The translations under genes and the position numbers were made by a program. From Mycolicibacterium neoaurum (GTDB taxonomy: Bacteria; Actinomycetota; Actinomycetes; Mycobacteriales; Mycobacteriaceae): a stretch of 64,000 nt of DNA. The stretch's first letter is position 1; each line of letters opens with the position of its first letter. The notes beneath the pieces are model-generated. The model ran no database searches. It saw only the letters and a list, made by a program, of their open reading frames with translations, and was not told the origin of the DNA. The stretch covers positions 310,001 through 374,000 of the forward strand of contig NZ_JAQIIX010000001.1 of the NCBI RefSeq assembly GCF_036946495.1, in the 5' to 3' direction. Below, one piece after another: positions 17,247 through 25,619 of this stretch.

Positions 17247-18033
17247 CCAGGAGCACGACTCCGGCTATCCCGCTTCTCCCAGTCGGCGGACGCTGGTGAT
17301 CATTCCCACCTACAACGAGCGCGAGAACCTGCCGTTGATCGCGGGCAGGGTGCGCGCCGCCACACCGGACGTGCACATCCTCGTCGTCGACGACGGCAGT
17401 CCGGACGGTACCGGCCAGCTCGCCGACGAACTGGCCCTGGCCGACCCGGACCGGGTGCACGTGATGCACCGGGTCAGCAAGGACGGTCTCGGCGCGGCCT
17501 ACCTGGCGGGATTCGCCTGGGGGCTGAGCCGCGGATACTCGGTGCTTGTCGAGATGGACGCCGACGGCAGTCACGCCCCGGAGGAGCTCGGCAGGCTCCT
17601 GGACGCGGTGGATGCCGGTGCCGACCTCGTGATCGGTTCGCGCTATGTGCCCGGCGGTGCGATTCGCAACTGGCCGCGGCGGCGGTTCGCGCTGTCCAAG
17701 ACCGCCAACACCTACGCCAGGGTGCTGCTCGGGGTGAGCATCAACGACATCACCGCCGGCTATCGCGCCTATCGGCGTGAGGTACTGGAGAAAATCGACC
17801 TCTCGGCCGTCGACTCCAAGGGGTATTGCTTCCAGATCGATCTGAGCTGGCGCGCCATCAACGCGGGCTTCAAGGTCGTCGAGGTCCCGATCACGTTCAC
17901 CGAACGCGAGCTCGGGGTGTCGAAGATGAGCGGATCGAATATCCGTGAGGCCATGGTCAAGGTGGCCGAGTGGGGTCTGCGCGGGCGGATCGACCGGGCC
18001 CGCGGTGTCACCAGCAAGCCGGCACAGCTCTGA
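17230..18033 (+). CDS. ppm1: Polyprenol monophosphomannose synthase (stand-alone)
   Basis: A 267-residue GT2 glycosyltransferase that transfers mannose from GDP-mannose to polyprenyl phosphate, the donor for lipoarabinomannan and mannoprotein synthesis. GT2 features are [27 protein letters not shown], the metal-binding DADGSH and [13 protein letters not shown]. The ATG at 17230 has AGAAGAGAGAGC before it. The reading frame overlaps the end of lnt. M. tuberculosis carries the two as one Rv2051c polypeptide; here they are separate, as in M. smegmatis. Confidence 0.95.
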   Translation: MSTTDNQEHDSGYPASPSRRTLVIIPTYNERENLPLIAGRVRAATPDVHILVVDDGSPDGTGQLADELALADPDRVHVMHRVSKDGLGAAYLAGFAWGLSRGYSVLVEMDADGSHAPEELGRLLDAVDAGADLVIGSRYVPGGAIRNWPRRRFALSKTANTYARVLLGVSINDITAGYRAYRREVLEKIDLSAVDSKGYCFQIDLSWRAINAGFKVVEVPITFTERELGVSKMSGSNIREAMVKVAEWGLRGRIDRARGVTSKPAQL

Positions 18034-18049
18034 GACGAACTGTGCCGGC
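18018..18049. terminator. Bidirectional hairpin between ppm1 and rbpA
   Basis: GCCGGCACAG (18018-18027) and CTGTGCCGGC (18040-18049) form a perfect 10-bp stem with a 12-base loop containing the ppm1 stop codon. It lies between convergent genes; no U-tract follows, as is common in mycobacterial terminators. Confidence 0.6.
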
Positions 18050-18063
18050 CCCCGGTGGGGCGC

Positions 18064-18399
18064 TCAGCCGCGACGCTTGGTCTTGATGATGTCGAGGCGC
18101 TCCTTGAGCAGTTCCTCGAGCTCCTCCACCGAACGGCGCTCCAGCAGCATGTCCCAGTGCGTACGCGGGGGCTTGACCTTCTTGGGCTCCGGAACGTCAC
18201 CGTCGATAAGGGTGCCTTCCATGCCGTTCTTACACGGCCAGGTGCCCGGGATCTCCGCGTCATCGGCGAACGGGACCTCGAATTCCTCGCCGTTGTCGGT
18301 GCGGTAGCGCGCAACCTGACGCGGTGCCAGGTCGTGGTTGCGATCGGTTTCGTAGCTCACGGCACCGAGGCGGCTGCCCCGCAGGACTCGATCAGCCAT
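18064..18399 (-). CDS. rbpA: RNA polymerase-binding protein RbpA
   Basis: A 111-residue essential transcription factor of actinobacteria that stabilises the sigma-A holoenzyme-promoter complex. The sequence is nearly the canonical one: ADRVLRGSRLGAVSYETDRN, EFEVPFADDAEIPGTW, and PRTHWDMLLERRSVEELEEL. The first zinc cysteine position of the M. tuberculosis type is not part of a full cluster here; one Cys is seen in WPCKNGMEGT. Start at 18399 is set by AAGGAGAG eight bases upstream. A GGAAC-N18-GTT promoter of ECF type lies above it. Confidence 0.97.
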   Translation of the reverse strand: MADRVLRGSRLGAVSYETDRNHDLAPRQVARYRTDNGEEFEVPFADDAEIPGTWPCKNGMEGTLIDGDVPEPKKVKPPRTHWDMLLERRSVEELEELLKERLDIIKTKRRG

Positions 18400-18438
18400 C
18401 GTCAACTCTCCTTAGACACGCGCAATTGTTCCGGAGGA

Positions 18439-18468
18439 TCAACGCAGCAGATACCCGATTGGTTCCCC
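18439..18468 (-). promoter_or_regulatory. ECF sigma (SigE/SigH-type) promoter of rbpA
   Basis: On the minus strand GGGAACC (18467-18461) is followed by CGTTGA (18444-18439), fitting GGAAC-N18-GTT, the known pattern of mycobacterial SigE/SigH promoters. Transcription would start near 18433, giving a leader of about 34 bases with the rbpA Shine-Dalgarno sequence. Streptomyces rbpA is known to be driven by the SigH relative SigR. Confidence 0.65.
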
Positions 18469-18530
18469 GGCGTCCTCCGACTCGACTGACCAGGATACGG
18501 CAGATGCTGCGATCACCCGGCCAGGCCGTC

Positions 18531-18536
18531 TACAGT
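18531..18536 (+). promoter_or_regulatory. -10 hexamer TACAGT for leaderless start at 18543
   Basis: TACAGT lies 6 bases before the GTG at 18543 and matches TANNNT. It decides the start of the zinc-ribbon protein against the longer open frame. Confidence 0.5.
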
Positions 18537-18542
18537 CGCCCC

Positions 18543-18902
18543 GTGACTTCTGCTACGCCGGGCAGTTCGGCCACCCGCCGGCGGGCACGGCCGCAACCGT
18601 GCCGCTGGTGTGGCCGTGAGGTGCCCGACGCCGGGATGGGCCGACGCCGCCAGTACTGCAGGCAATCCTGTCGCCAGCGGGCCTATGAACAACGCGCGCA
18701 GGTCAAGGGCACCTCGGTGGCCCCTGACGCGGTGGTGTTGTCGGCAGAGGAAGCAGCCGACCTGTCCGACCGGCTTTACCAACTGCGCTGTGCCGCCGAG
18801 GATGTCACCACCGCGGTCGAGGAGGGTGCCACGGCCGCCGAGCTGCTGGCGCTGTGCCAGGACCTGCTCGGGGCGGCCAAGGCGGCCGACGGCTGGCGCT
18901 GA
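18543..18902 (+). CDS. Small zinc-ribbon-like hypothetical protein (possible Rv2049c counterpart)
   Basis: A 119-residue protein. The N-terminal half is basic and carries a likely zinc site, PCRWCGREV then RRRQYCRQSCRQRAY, giving four cysteines as CxxC...CxxxC. The C-terminal half is an acidic helical segment (EEAADLSDRLYQLRCAAEDV). I do not recognise a function; nucleic-acid binding is plausible from the charge and zinc site. The GTG at 18543 is chosen because a leaderless -10 sits before it. It is placed between rbpA and lppI as Rv2049c is relative to rbpA in M. tuberculosis, but homology is not proven. Confidence 0.65.
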   Translation: MTSATPGSSATRRRARPQPCRWCGREVPDAGMGRRRQYCRQSCRQRAYEQRAQVKGTSVAPDAVVLSAEEAADLSDRLYQLRCAAEDVTTAVEEGATAAELLALCQDLLGAAKAADGWR

Positions 18903-18907
18903 GGAGT

Positions 18908-19609
18908 TCAGCAGGACAATCGGATGCCGATCCCGGGCTGCGGGCGGTCCCGGACAAGGCATCCGTATCCGGTGACGCCGTCGGCGGCCATCCGCACCGC
19001 CGTACGTTGTGCGTAGTTCACACACACCAACGCAGAGGTGTCGGCACGGCACCGCATATCGCCGAACGTCAACGACTCCCCGACAGGTAGGACGGCACCC
19101 GCGCCGTCCCGGAACGGACCAGGGTCGCCGCGCACCGATCCGATGTCCACCGCCGAGCCGTCGAAATCGACCCAGTCGCCCCGCCACACCGTGATCGCGT
19201 CCGGCGGTCGCGGCGGCGGATCGTCGAGGTCGACCAGGCAGGCCAGGGCGCCGCCGCGATACCGCGTCGTGCTGATGCAGTTGGTGACGGCCGTGGTGAA
19301 GGCCACCCCGTCGACGGCCGAGGTGGCCCCGGCGCGGGACACCGTGGCGTATCGCTCCGCCGGCGCGGCGGTACCCGCTTGGATCCAGTCGATCACCTCG
19401 GTGAGGTCGGCCTGGGCCGACGGAACTCCTGGTGCGTTCGAACTTGTCGCGGTCGAACTTGTGGTGGTCGGCGTGGTGCGCGTCGACGATTGCGCGGGTT
19501 CGGTGGTCTTCGGTGCGACGGTCAGCGGCGTCCGGCCGGTATCCCCACCCGGGCCCGCCGAACACCCCACCACCAGCACAGATGTCGCCGTCACCAACAT
19601 CCATCGCAT
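18908..19609 (-). CDS. lppI: Lipoprotein, LppI-like
   Basis: A 233-residue secreted lipoprotein. The signal peptide MRWMLVTATSVLVVGC ends in a lipobox; a Thr/Ser/Pro-rich linker follows (about residues 30-60). The mature domain has paired cysteines (TNCISTT, LACLVDL, MRCRAD, LVCVNY, YGCLV). Function unknown. It lies divergent from the lipT-like gene with 77 bases between, the arrangement of lppI and lipT in M. tuberculosis. TACCCT six bases before the ATG implies a leaderless start. A distant relative is encoded at 38382-38987. Confidence 0.75.
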   Translation of the reverse strand: MRWMLVTATSVLVVGCSAGPGGDTGRTPLTVAPKTTEPAQSSTRTTPTTTSSTATSSNAPGVPSAQADLTEVIDWIQAGTAAPAERYATVSRAGATSAVDGVAFTTAVTNCISTTRYRGGALACLVDLDDPPPRPPDAITVWRGDWVDFDGSAVDIGSVRGDPGPFRDGAGAVLPVGESLTFGDMRCRADTSALVCVNYAQRTAVRMAADGVTGYGCLVRDRPQPGIGIRLSC

Positions 19610-19615
19610 GCGGTC

Positions 19616-19621
19616 AGGGTA
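19616..19621 (-). promoter_or_regulatory. -10 hexamer TACCCT for lppI
   Basis: TACCCT on the minus strand lies 6 bases before the ATG at 19609, fitting a leaderless start. The same hexamer at the same distance precedes the related lipoprotein gene at 38987. Confidence 0.5.
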
Positions 19622-19673
19622 GCTGGCGGCGTGGCGGCGGCCCGCAAGTCGCGGCACGCACCCGGTTTTTCGC

Positions 19674-19679
19674 TAACGT
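19674..19679 (+). promoter_or_regulatory. -10 hexamer TAACGT for lipT
   Basis: TAACGT lies 7 bases before the ATG at 19687, which supports that ATG over the longer open frame upstream. Confidence 0.55.
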
Positions 19680-19686
19680 CGGCAGC

Positions 19687-21198
19687 ATGCACCAGCAGAC
19701 GATCCGGGCCCGCATCAGCACGGGCACCGTCGAGGGGTTCACCAAAGACGGCGTGCATCGATGGCGATCCATCCCCTATGCCAAGGCCCCGGTCGGCCCG
19801 TTACGTTTTCGGGCGCCCGTACCGGCCGACCCCTGGCCCGGGGTGCGGTACTGCCACGGCTTCACCTACTGCGCCCCGCAACAGAAGATGTACACCCTGC
19901 TCGGCGTCGGCAAATACCAGCCGATGAGCGAGGATTGCCTGACACTCAATGTGGTCGCGCCCGAGCACCGCGACAGCGACGAACCGTTGCCGGTCATGTT
20001 CTTCATCCACGGCGGTGGTTACATCCTCGGCAGCTCGGCAACCCCGATCTACGACGGTGTCGCGCTGGCCAAACGGGGCTGCGTCTACGTCTCGGTCAAC
20101 TACCGGCTCGGTCCGCTGGGGTGTCTGGATCTTTCGTCGCTGTCCACCCCCGAGCACCCCATCGACGACAATCTCTTCCTGCGTGATCTGGTGCTGGCCC
20201 TGCAGTGGGTCCGGGACAACGCCGCGGTGTTCGGCGGCGATCCCGACAATGTGACTATCTTCGGCGAGAGCGCCGGGGCGCACGCGGTGGCGACGCTGAT
20301 GGCCACACCGGCGGCGGCCGGCCTGTTCCGGCAGGCCATCGCCGAGAGCCCCGCCAGTGGCATGGCCGGCAGCGCCGAGGTGGCTGCGGCGTTCGCCGAC
20401 GATTACGCGGCCCTGCTCGGTGTCCGCCCGTCGGAGGGGGCTGCCGCGGCGATGACGGCGAAGCCTGCACAGCTGATCGCGGCGCTGGATCGGCTGATGG
20501 TCGACGGGATGAAGGCCATGCGGGGTGCGTTCCCGGTGGGGCCGACATATGGCACGAAGATGCTGCCGAAGGACCCGGTGGTGGCGATGCGTGACGGTGA
20601 CGCGCATCAGGTGCCGCTCATCGTGGGTACCAATGCCGACGAGGGCAAGCTGTTCACCCGCTTCCTGCAGTTGCTGCCGACCACCGAGCCGGCGATCGAG
20701 ATGTTGCTCGCCGACAGCGATATCGAGGTCCGCGAGCGGATCACCAGCGCCTATCCCGGATACCCGAGCCCGTCGGCGTGTGTGCGGCTGGGCGGGGACT
20801 TCGCCTTCGGCACCGCGGCCTGGCAGATCGCCGAGGCGCACGGTGCGCACAGTCCGACCTACGTCTACCGCTACGACTACGCACCGCGCACCTTTCGGTG
20901 GTCCGGTCTCGGAGCGACACATGCGACCGAGTTGTTCGCAGTGTTCGACATCTACCGAACTCGTTTCGGGTCGGTGTTGACCGCGGCCGGGGACCGTGCG
21001 TCGGCAGCCCGGGTGAGCCGGGACGTCCAGCGTCGGTGGGGCGAGTTCAGCCGCACCGGAACGCCCGGTGAGGGTTGGCCGCGCTATGACGAGGACATGC
21101 GGGCGGTGCTGGTGTTCGACCGGCACACCAGGCTCGAGTACGACCCGCACGCCGACCGCCGCCAGGCCTGGGAGGGTTTCACGCTGGCGGTCAGGTAG
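19687..21198 (+). CDS. lipT: Type-B carboxylesterase (LipT-like)
   Basis: A 503-residue alpha/beta-hydrolase of the carboxylesterase type B family, hydrolysing carboxylic esters. The oxyanion hole MFFIHGGGYILGS and the nucleophile elbow TIFGESAGAHAV are clear, as are PYAKAPVGPLRF and EDCLTLNV of the family start and a likely catalytic His in GATHATELF. No signal peptide is seen, so it is probably cytoplasmic. Position beside lppI matches LipT (Rv2045c) in M. tuberculosis. The true substrate is unknown. Confidence 0.85.
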   Translation: MHQQTIRARISTGTVEGFTKDGVHRWRSIPYAKAPVGPLRFRAPVPADPWPGVRYCHGFTYCAPQQKMYTLLGVGKYQPMSEDCLTLNVVAPEHRDSDEPLPVMFFIHGGGYILGSSATPIYDGVALAKRGCVYVSVNYRLGPLGCLDLSSLSTPEHPIDDNLFLRDLVLALQWVRDNAAVFGGDPDNVTIFGESAGAHAVATLMATPAAAGLFRQAIAESPASGMAGSAEVAAAFADDYAALLGVRPSEGAAAAMTAKPAQLIAALDRLMVDGMKAMRGAFPVGPTYGTKMLPKDPVVAMRDGDAHQVPLIVGTNADEGKLFTRFLQLLPTTEPAIEMLLADSDIEVRERITSAYPGYPSPSACVRLGGDFAFGTAAWQIAEAHGAHSPTYVYRYDYAPRTFRWSGLGATHATELFAVFDIYRTRFGSVLTAAGDRASAARVSRDVQRRWGEFSRTGTPGEGWPRYDEDMRAVLVFDRHTRLEYDPHADRRQAWEGFTLAVR

Positions 21199-21250
21199 CG
21201 ATTGGCGGCAACCGCGTGCGCGACGGGCCAGGGTGTGATTGCGTGTGCCG

Positions 21251-23164
21251 ATGACACATCCGCTGGACCCGCTGGGCCACGACGAATTCAGTGCTGTCGC
21301 CGCGATCTTGGGGCGCGTTCACGGTGTCGGGGAGGGTTGGCGATTCGCGTCGATCGAGCTCGTCGAACCCGACAAGGCCGAGCTGCGCGATTTCGAGGCC
21401 GGGGGAGCACGACCCGCGCGTCGGGCGCAGGCGGTGTGCCTGAACCGGGCGGCCAACAGCACTCATCGCGCCGTCATCGCACTCGATGAGGACCGGGTGG
21501 AATCCTTCGAGCTCGTTCCCGGCGTGCAGCCGAACTTCACCGTCGACGAATTCAACGAATGCGACGAGTTGCTGCGCACCAACCCCGAACTGCTCGCGGC
21601 GCTGGCGCGTCGGGGCATCCACGATATCGACCTGGTGTTCTTCGACACCTGGACCTACGGAGATGCCGTCGCCCCTCCGGAATTCGCGGACCGCAGGCTG
21701 GGCTGGTCCGACACCTGGCTCAAGGATGGGCCCGGCATGAATCCATATGCCCACCTGATCAGCGGGCTGCACTGCGTGATCGACGTCAACTCGATGGAGG
21801 TACTGCGCGTCGAGGACGGCGAGCACATCGACATCCCGGCGGTGATGGGTGAGTACGCCCCGCGGCACATCCCGGAACGGCTCCGTGCCGCACAGCACCG
21901 GGAACCGTTGGCGCCCCTGCACATCACCCAACCCGACGGACCGTCGTTCAGCCTGGACGGAAACCTGTTGCGCTGGCAGAACTGGTCACTACGGGTCGGG
22001 TTCAACTATCGCGAGGGCATGGTCTTGCACTCGGTGCGCTACCGCGACGGGGACCGCGATCGTTCGGTGGCCCACCGGCTGTCCTTTGCCGAGATGGTGG
22101 TGCCCTACCGGGACCCCTCGGCCGATCACTACCGGCGCACGGCATTCGACATCGGCGAGTGGGGACTGGGTTTCATGACCACCTCGCTGACGCTGGGTTG
22201 CGACTGCCTCGGCGAGATCAGATACCTGGACGCGGTACTGCACAACAGCAAGGGCGAGCCGTACACCATCGACAACGCCATCTGCATCCATGAGGAAGAC
22301 AATGCGGTGCTGTGGAAGCACGTCGACCACCATGCCGGTGCCGAGGTGCGCCGCATGCGCCGGCTGACGATCTCGTTCCACGTCACCGTCGCCAACTACG
22401 AGTACCTCGTGTACTGGCGGCTGTATCAGGACGGCAACATCGAATGTGAGGTGCGTGCCACCGGCATCATGGTGACCACACCGTTGCCCGATGGCGCGGC
22501 GAGCCCCAACGGCACCCTCGTCGACGAGCGCACCTACGCGCCGTTCCACCAGCACTTCCTGGTGGCACGGCTCGACCTGGACGTCGACGGACCGGACAAC
22601 ACGGTCTACATGTCCGAATCCTTCGCCGAACCCATCGGCCCGGACAACCCACACGGGTTGTCGCTGGTGACCCGAAATGTCGCGTTGCGCACCGAGGAGG
22701 AGGGCAAGCAGGACGTCGATTTCGGCACCCAGCGCGGCTGGAAGGTCGTCAACACCAACGTCCGCTCTCGCCTGGGCACCCACCCCTCCTACAAGCTGGT
22801 GCCGACCGGGGCGATACCGGCGATGTTCGACCCGTCCGCGCCGGTGTTGCAGCGCGCCAACGTCATCGGGCATGCATTGTGGGTGACACCCAATCGGGCC
22901 GACGAGCGTTGGCCGGCAGGTGAATTCGTCAACCAGTCGGCAACCGACACCGGGCTGGGTGAATGGACCAAGGCCAACCGGTCGATCGAGAACACCGATG
23001 TGGTGCTGTGGTACGTCTTCGGTATCCATCACATCACCCGACCGGAGGACTGGCCGGTCATGCCGGTGGACGTGGTGTCGTTCTGGCTGAAGCCGTTCGG
23101 CTTCTTCGATCGCAACCCGGCCTTGGATGTGCCGCCGACGCCGGCCGAATGCCACAAAAGTTGA
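21251..23164 (+). CDS. Copper-containing primary amine oxidase
   Basis: A 637-residue topaquinone enzyme oxidising primary amines to aldehyde, ammonia and hydrogen peroxide. The cofactor tyrosine lies in TVANYEYLVYW (consensus NY-D/E). The catalytic aspartate is in AFDIGEWGLGF. Copper ligands are the pair in FHQHFL and a later His near GHALW. There is no signal peptide, as in cytoplasmic actinobacterial forms. I use the ATG at 21251; an upstream TTG at 21239 adds four residues. It follows lipT by 52 bases and precedes the kinase-lipocalin fusion by 42. Confidence 0.92.
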   Translation: MTHPLDPLGHDEFSAVAAILGRVHGVGEGWRFASIELVEPDKAELRDFEAGGARPARRAQAVCLNRAANSTHRAVIALDEDRVESFELVPGVQPNFTVDEFNECDELLRTNPELLAALARRGIHDIDLVFFDTWTYGDAVAPPEFADRRLGWSDTWLKDGPGMNPYAHLISGLHCVIDVNSMEVLRVEDGEHIDIPAVMGEYAPRHIPERLRAAQHREPLAPLHITQPDGPSFSLDGNLLRWQNWSLRVGFNYREGMVLHSVRYRDGDRDRSVAHRLSFAEMVVPYRDPSADHYRRTAFDIGEWGLGFMTTSLTLGCDCLGEIRYLDAVLHNSKGEPYTIDNAICIHEEDNAVLWKHVDHHAGAEVRRMRRLTISFHVTVANYEYLVYWRLYQDGNIECEVRATGIMVTTPLPDGAASPNGTLVDERTYAPFHQHFLVARLDLDVDGPDNTVYMSESFAEPIGPDNPHGLSLVTRNVALRTEEEGKQDVDFGTQRGWKVVNTNVRSRLGTHPSYKLVPTGAIPAMFDPSAPVLQRANVIGHALWVTPNRADERWPAGEFVNQSATDTGLGEWTKANRSIENTDVVLWYVFGIHHITRPEDWPVMPVDVVSFWLKPFGFFDRNPALDVPPTPAECHKS

Positions 23165-23193
23165 CACCTGTCATATGTGATCAGCGCCACTGC

Positions 23194-23199
23194 TAGGTT
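23194..23199 (+). promoter_or_regulatory. -10 hexamer TAGGTT for the fusion gene
   Basis: TAGGTT lies 7 bases before the GTG at 23207 and supports that start over the GTG at 23177. A TTGACA at 23161-23166 is too far away (27 bases) to be its -35. Confidence 0.5.
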
Positions 23200-23206
23200 C
23201 AGCTGT

Positions 23207-25198
23207 GTGCAGAGTCAACTCATCGAGCGCCCGACCGATCTGACCGACGAATGGCTCACCGACGCCCTCGGTGTCGGCACCGTCACCGGGCATGAATTCG
23301 AGCGCATCGGGACCGGGCAGATGAGCGAGTGCTACCGCGTCACACTGCGCTACGCCGATGGCGTCCAGGGGCCGGCCAGCGTGATACTCAAGGTCGCCGC
23401 AGCCGACTCCAACAGCAGACAGACCGGGTTGGCGCTCGGGCTCTACGAGCGTGAGGTGCGGTTCTACGCGGAGATCGCGCCGGGTCTGACCGGAGACCGG
23501 ACCGGCCCGTTCGCGCCGTGCCACCACCACGCCTACGACGCCGAAACCGGCGCCTTCGACCTACTGTTGGGTGATGCGTCCCCGGCCACGGTGGGCGACG
23601 AGATCCGCGGCGCGACAGTCGAGCAGGCGATGCTCGCCCTCTCTGAGCTGGGCAGCGTGCACGGCCCGCTGCTCGGCGATGACGGCCTGGCCGGTGCCGA
23701 ATGGCTCAACCGGGACGCGCCGGTGACGCAGGCGCTGTTGGCCACGCTGTGGGCCGGATTCGGCGAACGGTTCGCCGATCGCATCGACCCGCGGCACCGG
23801 GTGGTGTGTGAACGTCTGGTCGCGGCCTTCGACGGTTATCTCGCCGACGAGGCATCGGTACTGCAGGGCCTGGTGCACGGCGACTACCGGCTGGACAACA
23901 TGCTCTTCGGCGGGCCGGGCTCCGAGCGTCCGTTGACGGTGGTGGATTGGCAGACCGTCACACGAGGACCGGCGCACACCGATGTGGCCTACTTCCTCGG
24001 CTGCGCACTGCCCAACGAACAGCGCCGCGCACATTACGACGAGCTGCTGCGCACCTATCACCAGGCGTTGGGCGCCGGGTCTGCGCTGTCACTGGACGAT
24101 GTCCGTGCCGGCGTCCGGCGGTCCAGCTTCTTCGGTGTCATGATGGCCATCGTCTCCTCGATGCTCGTCGAGCGCACCGAGCGCGGTGACGAGATGTTCA
24201 TGACCATGCTCGACCGACATTGCACCCATGTGCTGGACACCGGCGCGCTGGACCTGCTGCCCAGCGCAGAACAGGCCGAACCGCTTCGCCCCGAGCCCGC
24301 GGACGAGGGCCCGCACCCACCGGCAGAGGACGCCCTCTGGAGCGAGAGCTGGTACTTCGATTTCGTCGATGCCACACAGGGTTTGGGCGGCTGGGTGCGG
24401 TTGGGCCTGATACCCAATCAGCAGACGGCCTGGATTCACGCGTTCCTGTGCGGACCGGGGTTACCCACCATCGTGATCGACGACCAGGCTGCCGCCCTGC
24501 CCGCCGATCCCGGCGCGGTGCGCACCGATCAGGTGACGCTGGAGCTCTCGACGACCGTGCCGCTGCAGACCTATCGGCTCTCATTGCAGGGGCGGGCGCA
24601 GGCCTACGATGACCCGGCGGTGCTGTTACAGCCCGGGCACGGTCCCGGGCGTGCGGTGGACATCGCCTTCGATCTGGAGTTCACCTCACTCAGCACGCCC
24701 TACCAGTACCGGATCACGCCGCGGTACGAGATCGCCTGCGCGGTCTCGGGTTCGGTGTCCGCCGACGGTCGAACCCATGACCTCACCGGTGTGCCCGGAC
24801 AGCGGGATCATTCCTGGGGCGTGCGGGACTGGTGGACCATGGACTGGGTGTGGAGTGCGCTGCATCTCGACGATGGCACCCACATCCATGGGCTGGATCT
24901 GCGGGTGCCCGGTATGGGACCGATCGGCATCGGCTACGTCCAGCGCGAAGGGGAGCCGTTGATCGAGCTCGGCGGTGTGGTCGCCACCGAGGAGTTCGGC
25001 GCCGACGATCTGCCGATCTCGACCACGCTGTCGTTGGCGCCGACGGGAGTCGAGGCGGTGGCTACGATCGAGGGCCATGCCCCGGTGCTGTTGACCGCTG
25101 CCGACGGCCGGGTCAGCAGGTTCCCGCGGGCATGGGCGCGCGTGACGACCGCCGACGGCCGTACCGGCGTCGGCTGGCTGGAGTGGAACCGCAACTGA
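23207..25198 (+). CDS. Two-domain fusion: APH-like phosphotransferase + AttH/CrtC-like lipocalin domain
   Basis: A 663-residue protein. Residues 1-345 are an APH-type kinase-like domain with HGDYRLDN (224-231) and VVDWQTVT (245-252). A Pro/Glu-rich linker (about 355-375) leads to a C-terminal beta-rich domain of the DUF7064/AttH/CrtC type, whose signature [13 protein letters not shown] is at 531-543. Such lipocalin-like domains are linked to carotenoid, hydroxysteroid or other hydrophobic substrates. I infer that the kinase acts on a hydrophobic alcohol held or modified by the second domain, but the substrate is unknown. The adjacent amine oxidase may or may not be related. Confidence 0.8.
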   Translation: MQSQLIERPTDLTDEWLTDALGVGTVTGHEFERIGTGQMSECYRVTLRYADGVQGPASVILKVAAADSNSRQTGLALGLYEREVRFYAEIAPGLTGDRTGPFAPCHHHAYDAETGAFDLLLGDASPATVGDEIRGATVEQAMLALSELGSVHGPLLGDDGLAGAEWLNRDAPVTQALLATLWAGFGERFADRIDPRHRVVCERLVAAFDGYLADEASVLQGLVHGDYRLDNMLFGGPGSERPLTVVDWQTVTRGPAHTDVAYFLGCALPNEQRRAHYDELLRTYHQALGAGSALSLDDVRAGVRRSSFFGVMMAIVSSMLVERTERGDEMFMTMLDRHCTHVLDTGALDLLPSAEQAEPLRPEPADEGPHPPAEDALWSESWYFDFVDATQGLGGWVRLGLIPNQQTAWIHAFLCGPGLPTIVIDDQAAALPADPGAVRTDQVTLELSTTVPLQTYRLSLQGRAQAYDDPAVLLQPGHGPGRAVDIAFDLEFTSLSTPYQYRITPRYEIACAVSGSVSADGRTHDLTGVPGQRDHSWGVRDWWTMDWVWSALHLDDGTHIHGLDLRVPGMGPIGIGYVQREGEPLIELGGVVATEEFGADDLPISTTLSLAPTGVEAVATIEGHAPVLLTAADGRVSRFPRAWARVTTADGRTGVGWLEWNRN

Positions 25199-25266
25199 AC
25201 CCGGCCGGCGTGCGTGTCTGCGTAGGACACGCCGCGCAGCTACCGCATTTCGCGCACGCTCACGGC

Positions 25267-25608
25267 ATGGTGATGGCCGTGCTGGTACTCAAATCGATGG
25301 TGTTGTTCGTCCTGGCCGCGATCCTGGAGATCGGTGGCGCGTGGTTGGTGTGGCAGGGCGTGCGCGAACATCGCGGCTGGCTGTTCGTCGGCGCCGGGGT
25401 GATCGCGCTGGGCGCCTACGGTTTCGTAGCGGCGTTCCAACCGGACGCCAATTTCGGACGGGTGCTGGCCGCCTACGGTGGGGTGTTCGTCGCAGGATCG
25501 TTGGTCTGGGGCATGGTCGCCGACGGTTTCCGGCCGGACCGCTGGGACCTCTCGGGCGCGCTGATATGCCTGCTCGGCGTCGGACTGATCATGTACGCGC
25601 CGCGCTGA
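25267..25608 (+). CDS. ynfA: YnfA/UPF0060 family four-helix membrane protein
   Basis: A 113-residue protein with four membrane helices, related to small multidrug resistance proteins. The family pattern is clear: [64 protein letters not shown] and a final [10 protein letters not shown]. Substrate unproven; some family members affect efflux. A second ATG six bases in is possible. It converges on the SCO6745-family gene with 11 bases between. Confidence 0.9.
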   Translation: MVMAVLVLKSMVLFVLAAILEIGGAWLVWQGVREHRGWLFVGAGVIALGAYGFVAAFQPDANFGRVLAAYGGVFVAGSLVWGMVADGFRPDRWDLSGALICLLGVGLIMYAPR

Positions 25609-25619
25609 CCCCATCCGGG

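Noticed and set aside
18324..18542. Longer version of the zinc-ribbon protein starting at 18324
   Set aside because: It would run through the rbpA promoter and 5' region; the GTG at 18543 has a leaderless -10.
23161..23199. Classic TTGACA/-10 promoter before the kinase-lipocalin gene
   Set aside because: TTGACA is 27 bases from TAGGTT, too far for a sigma-A -35; only the -10 is kept.
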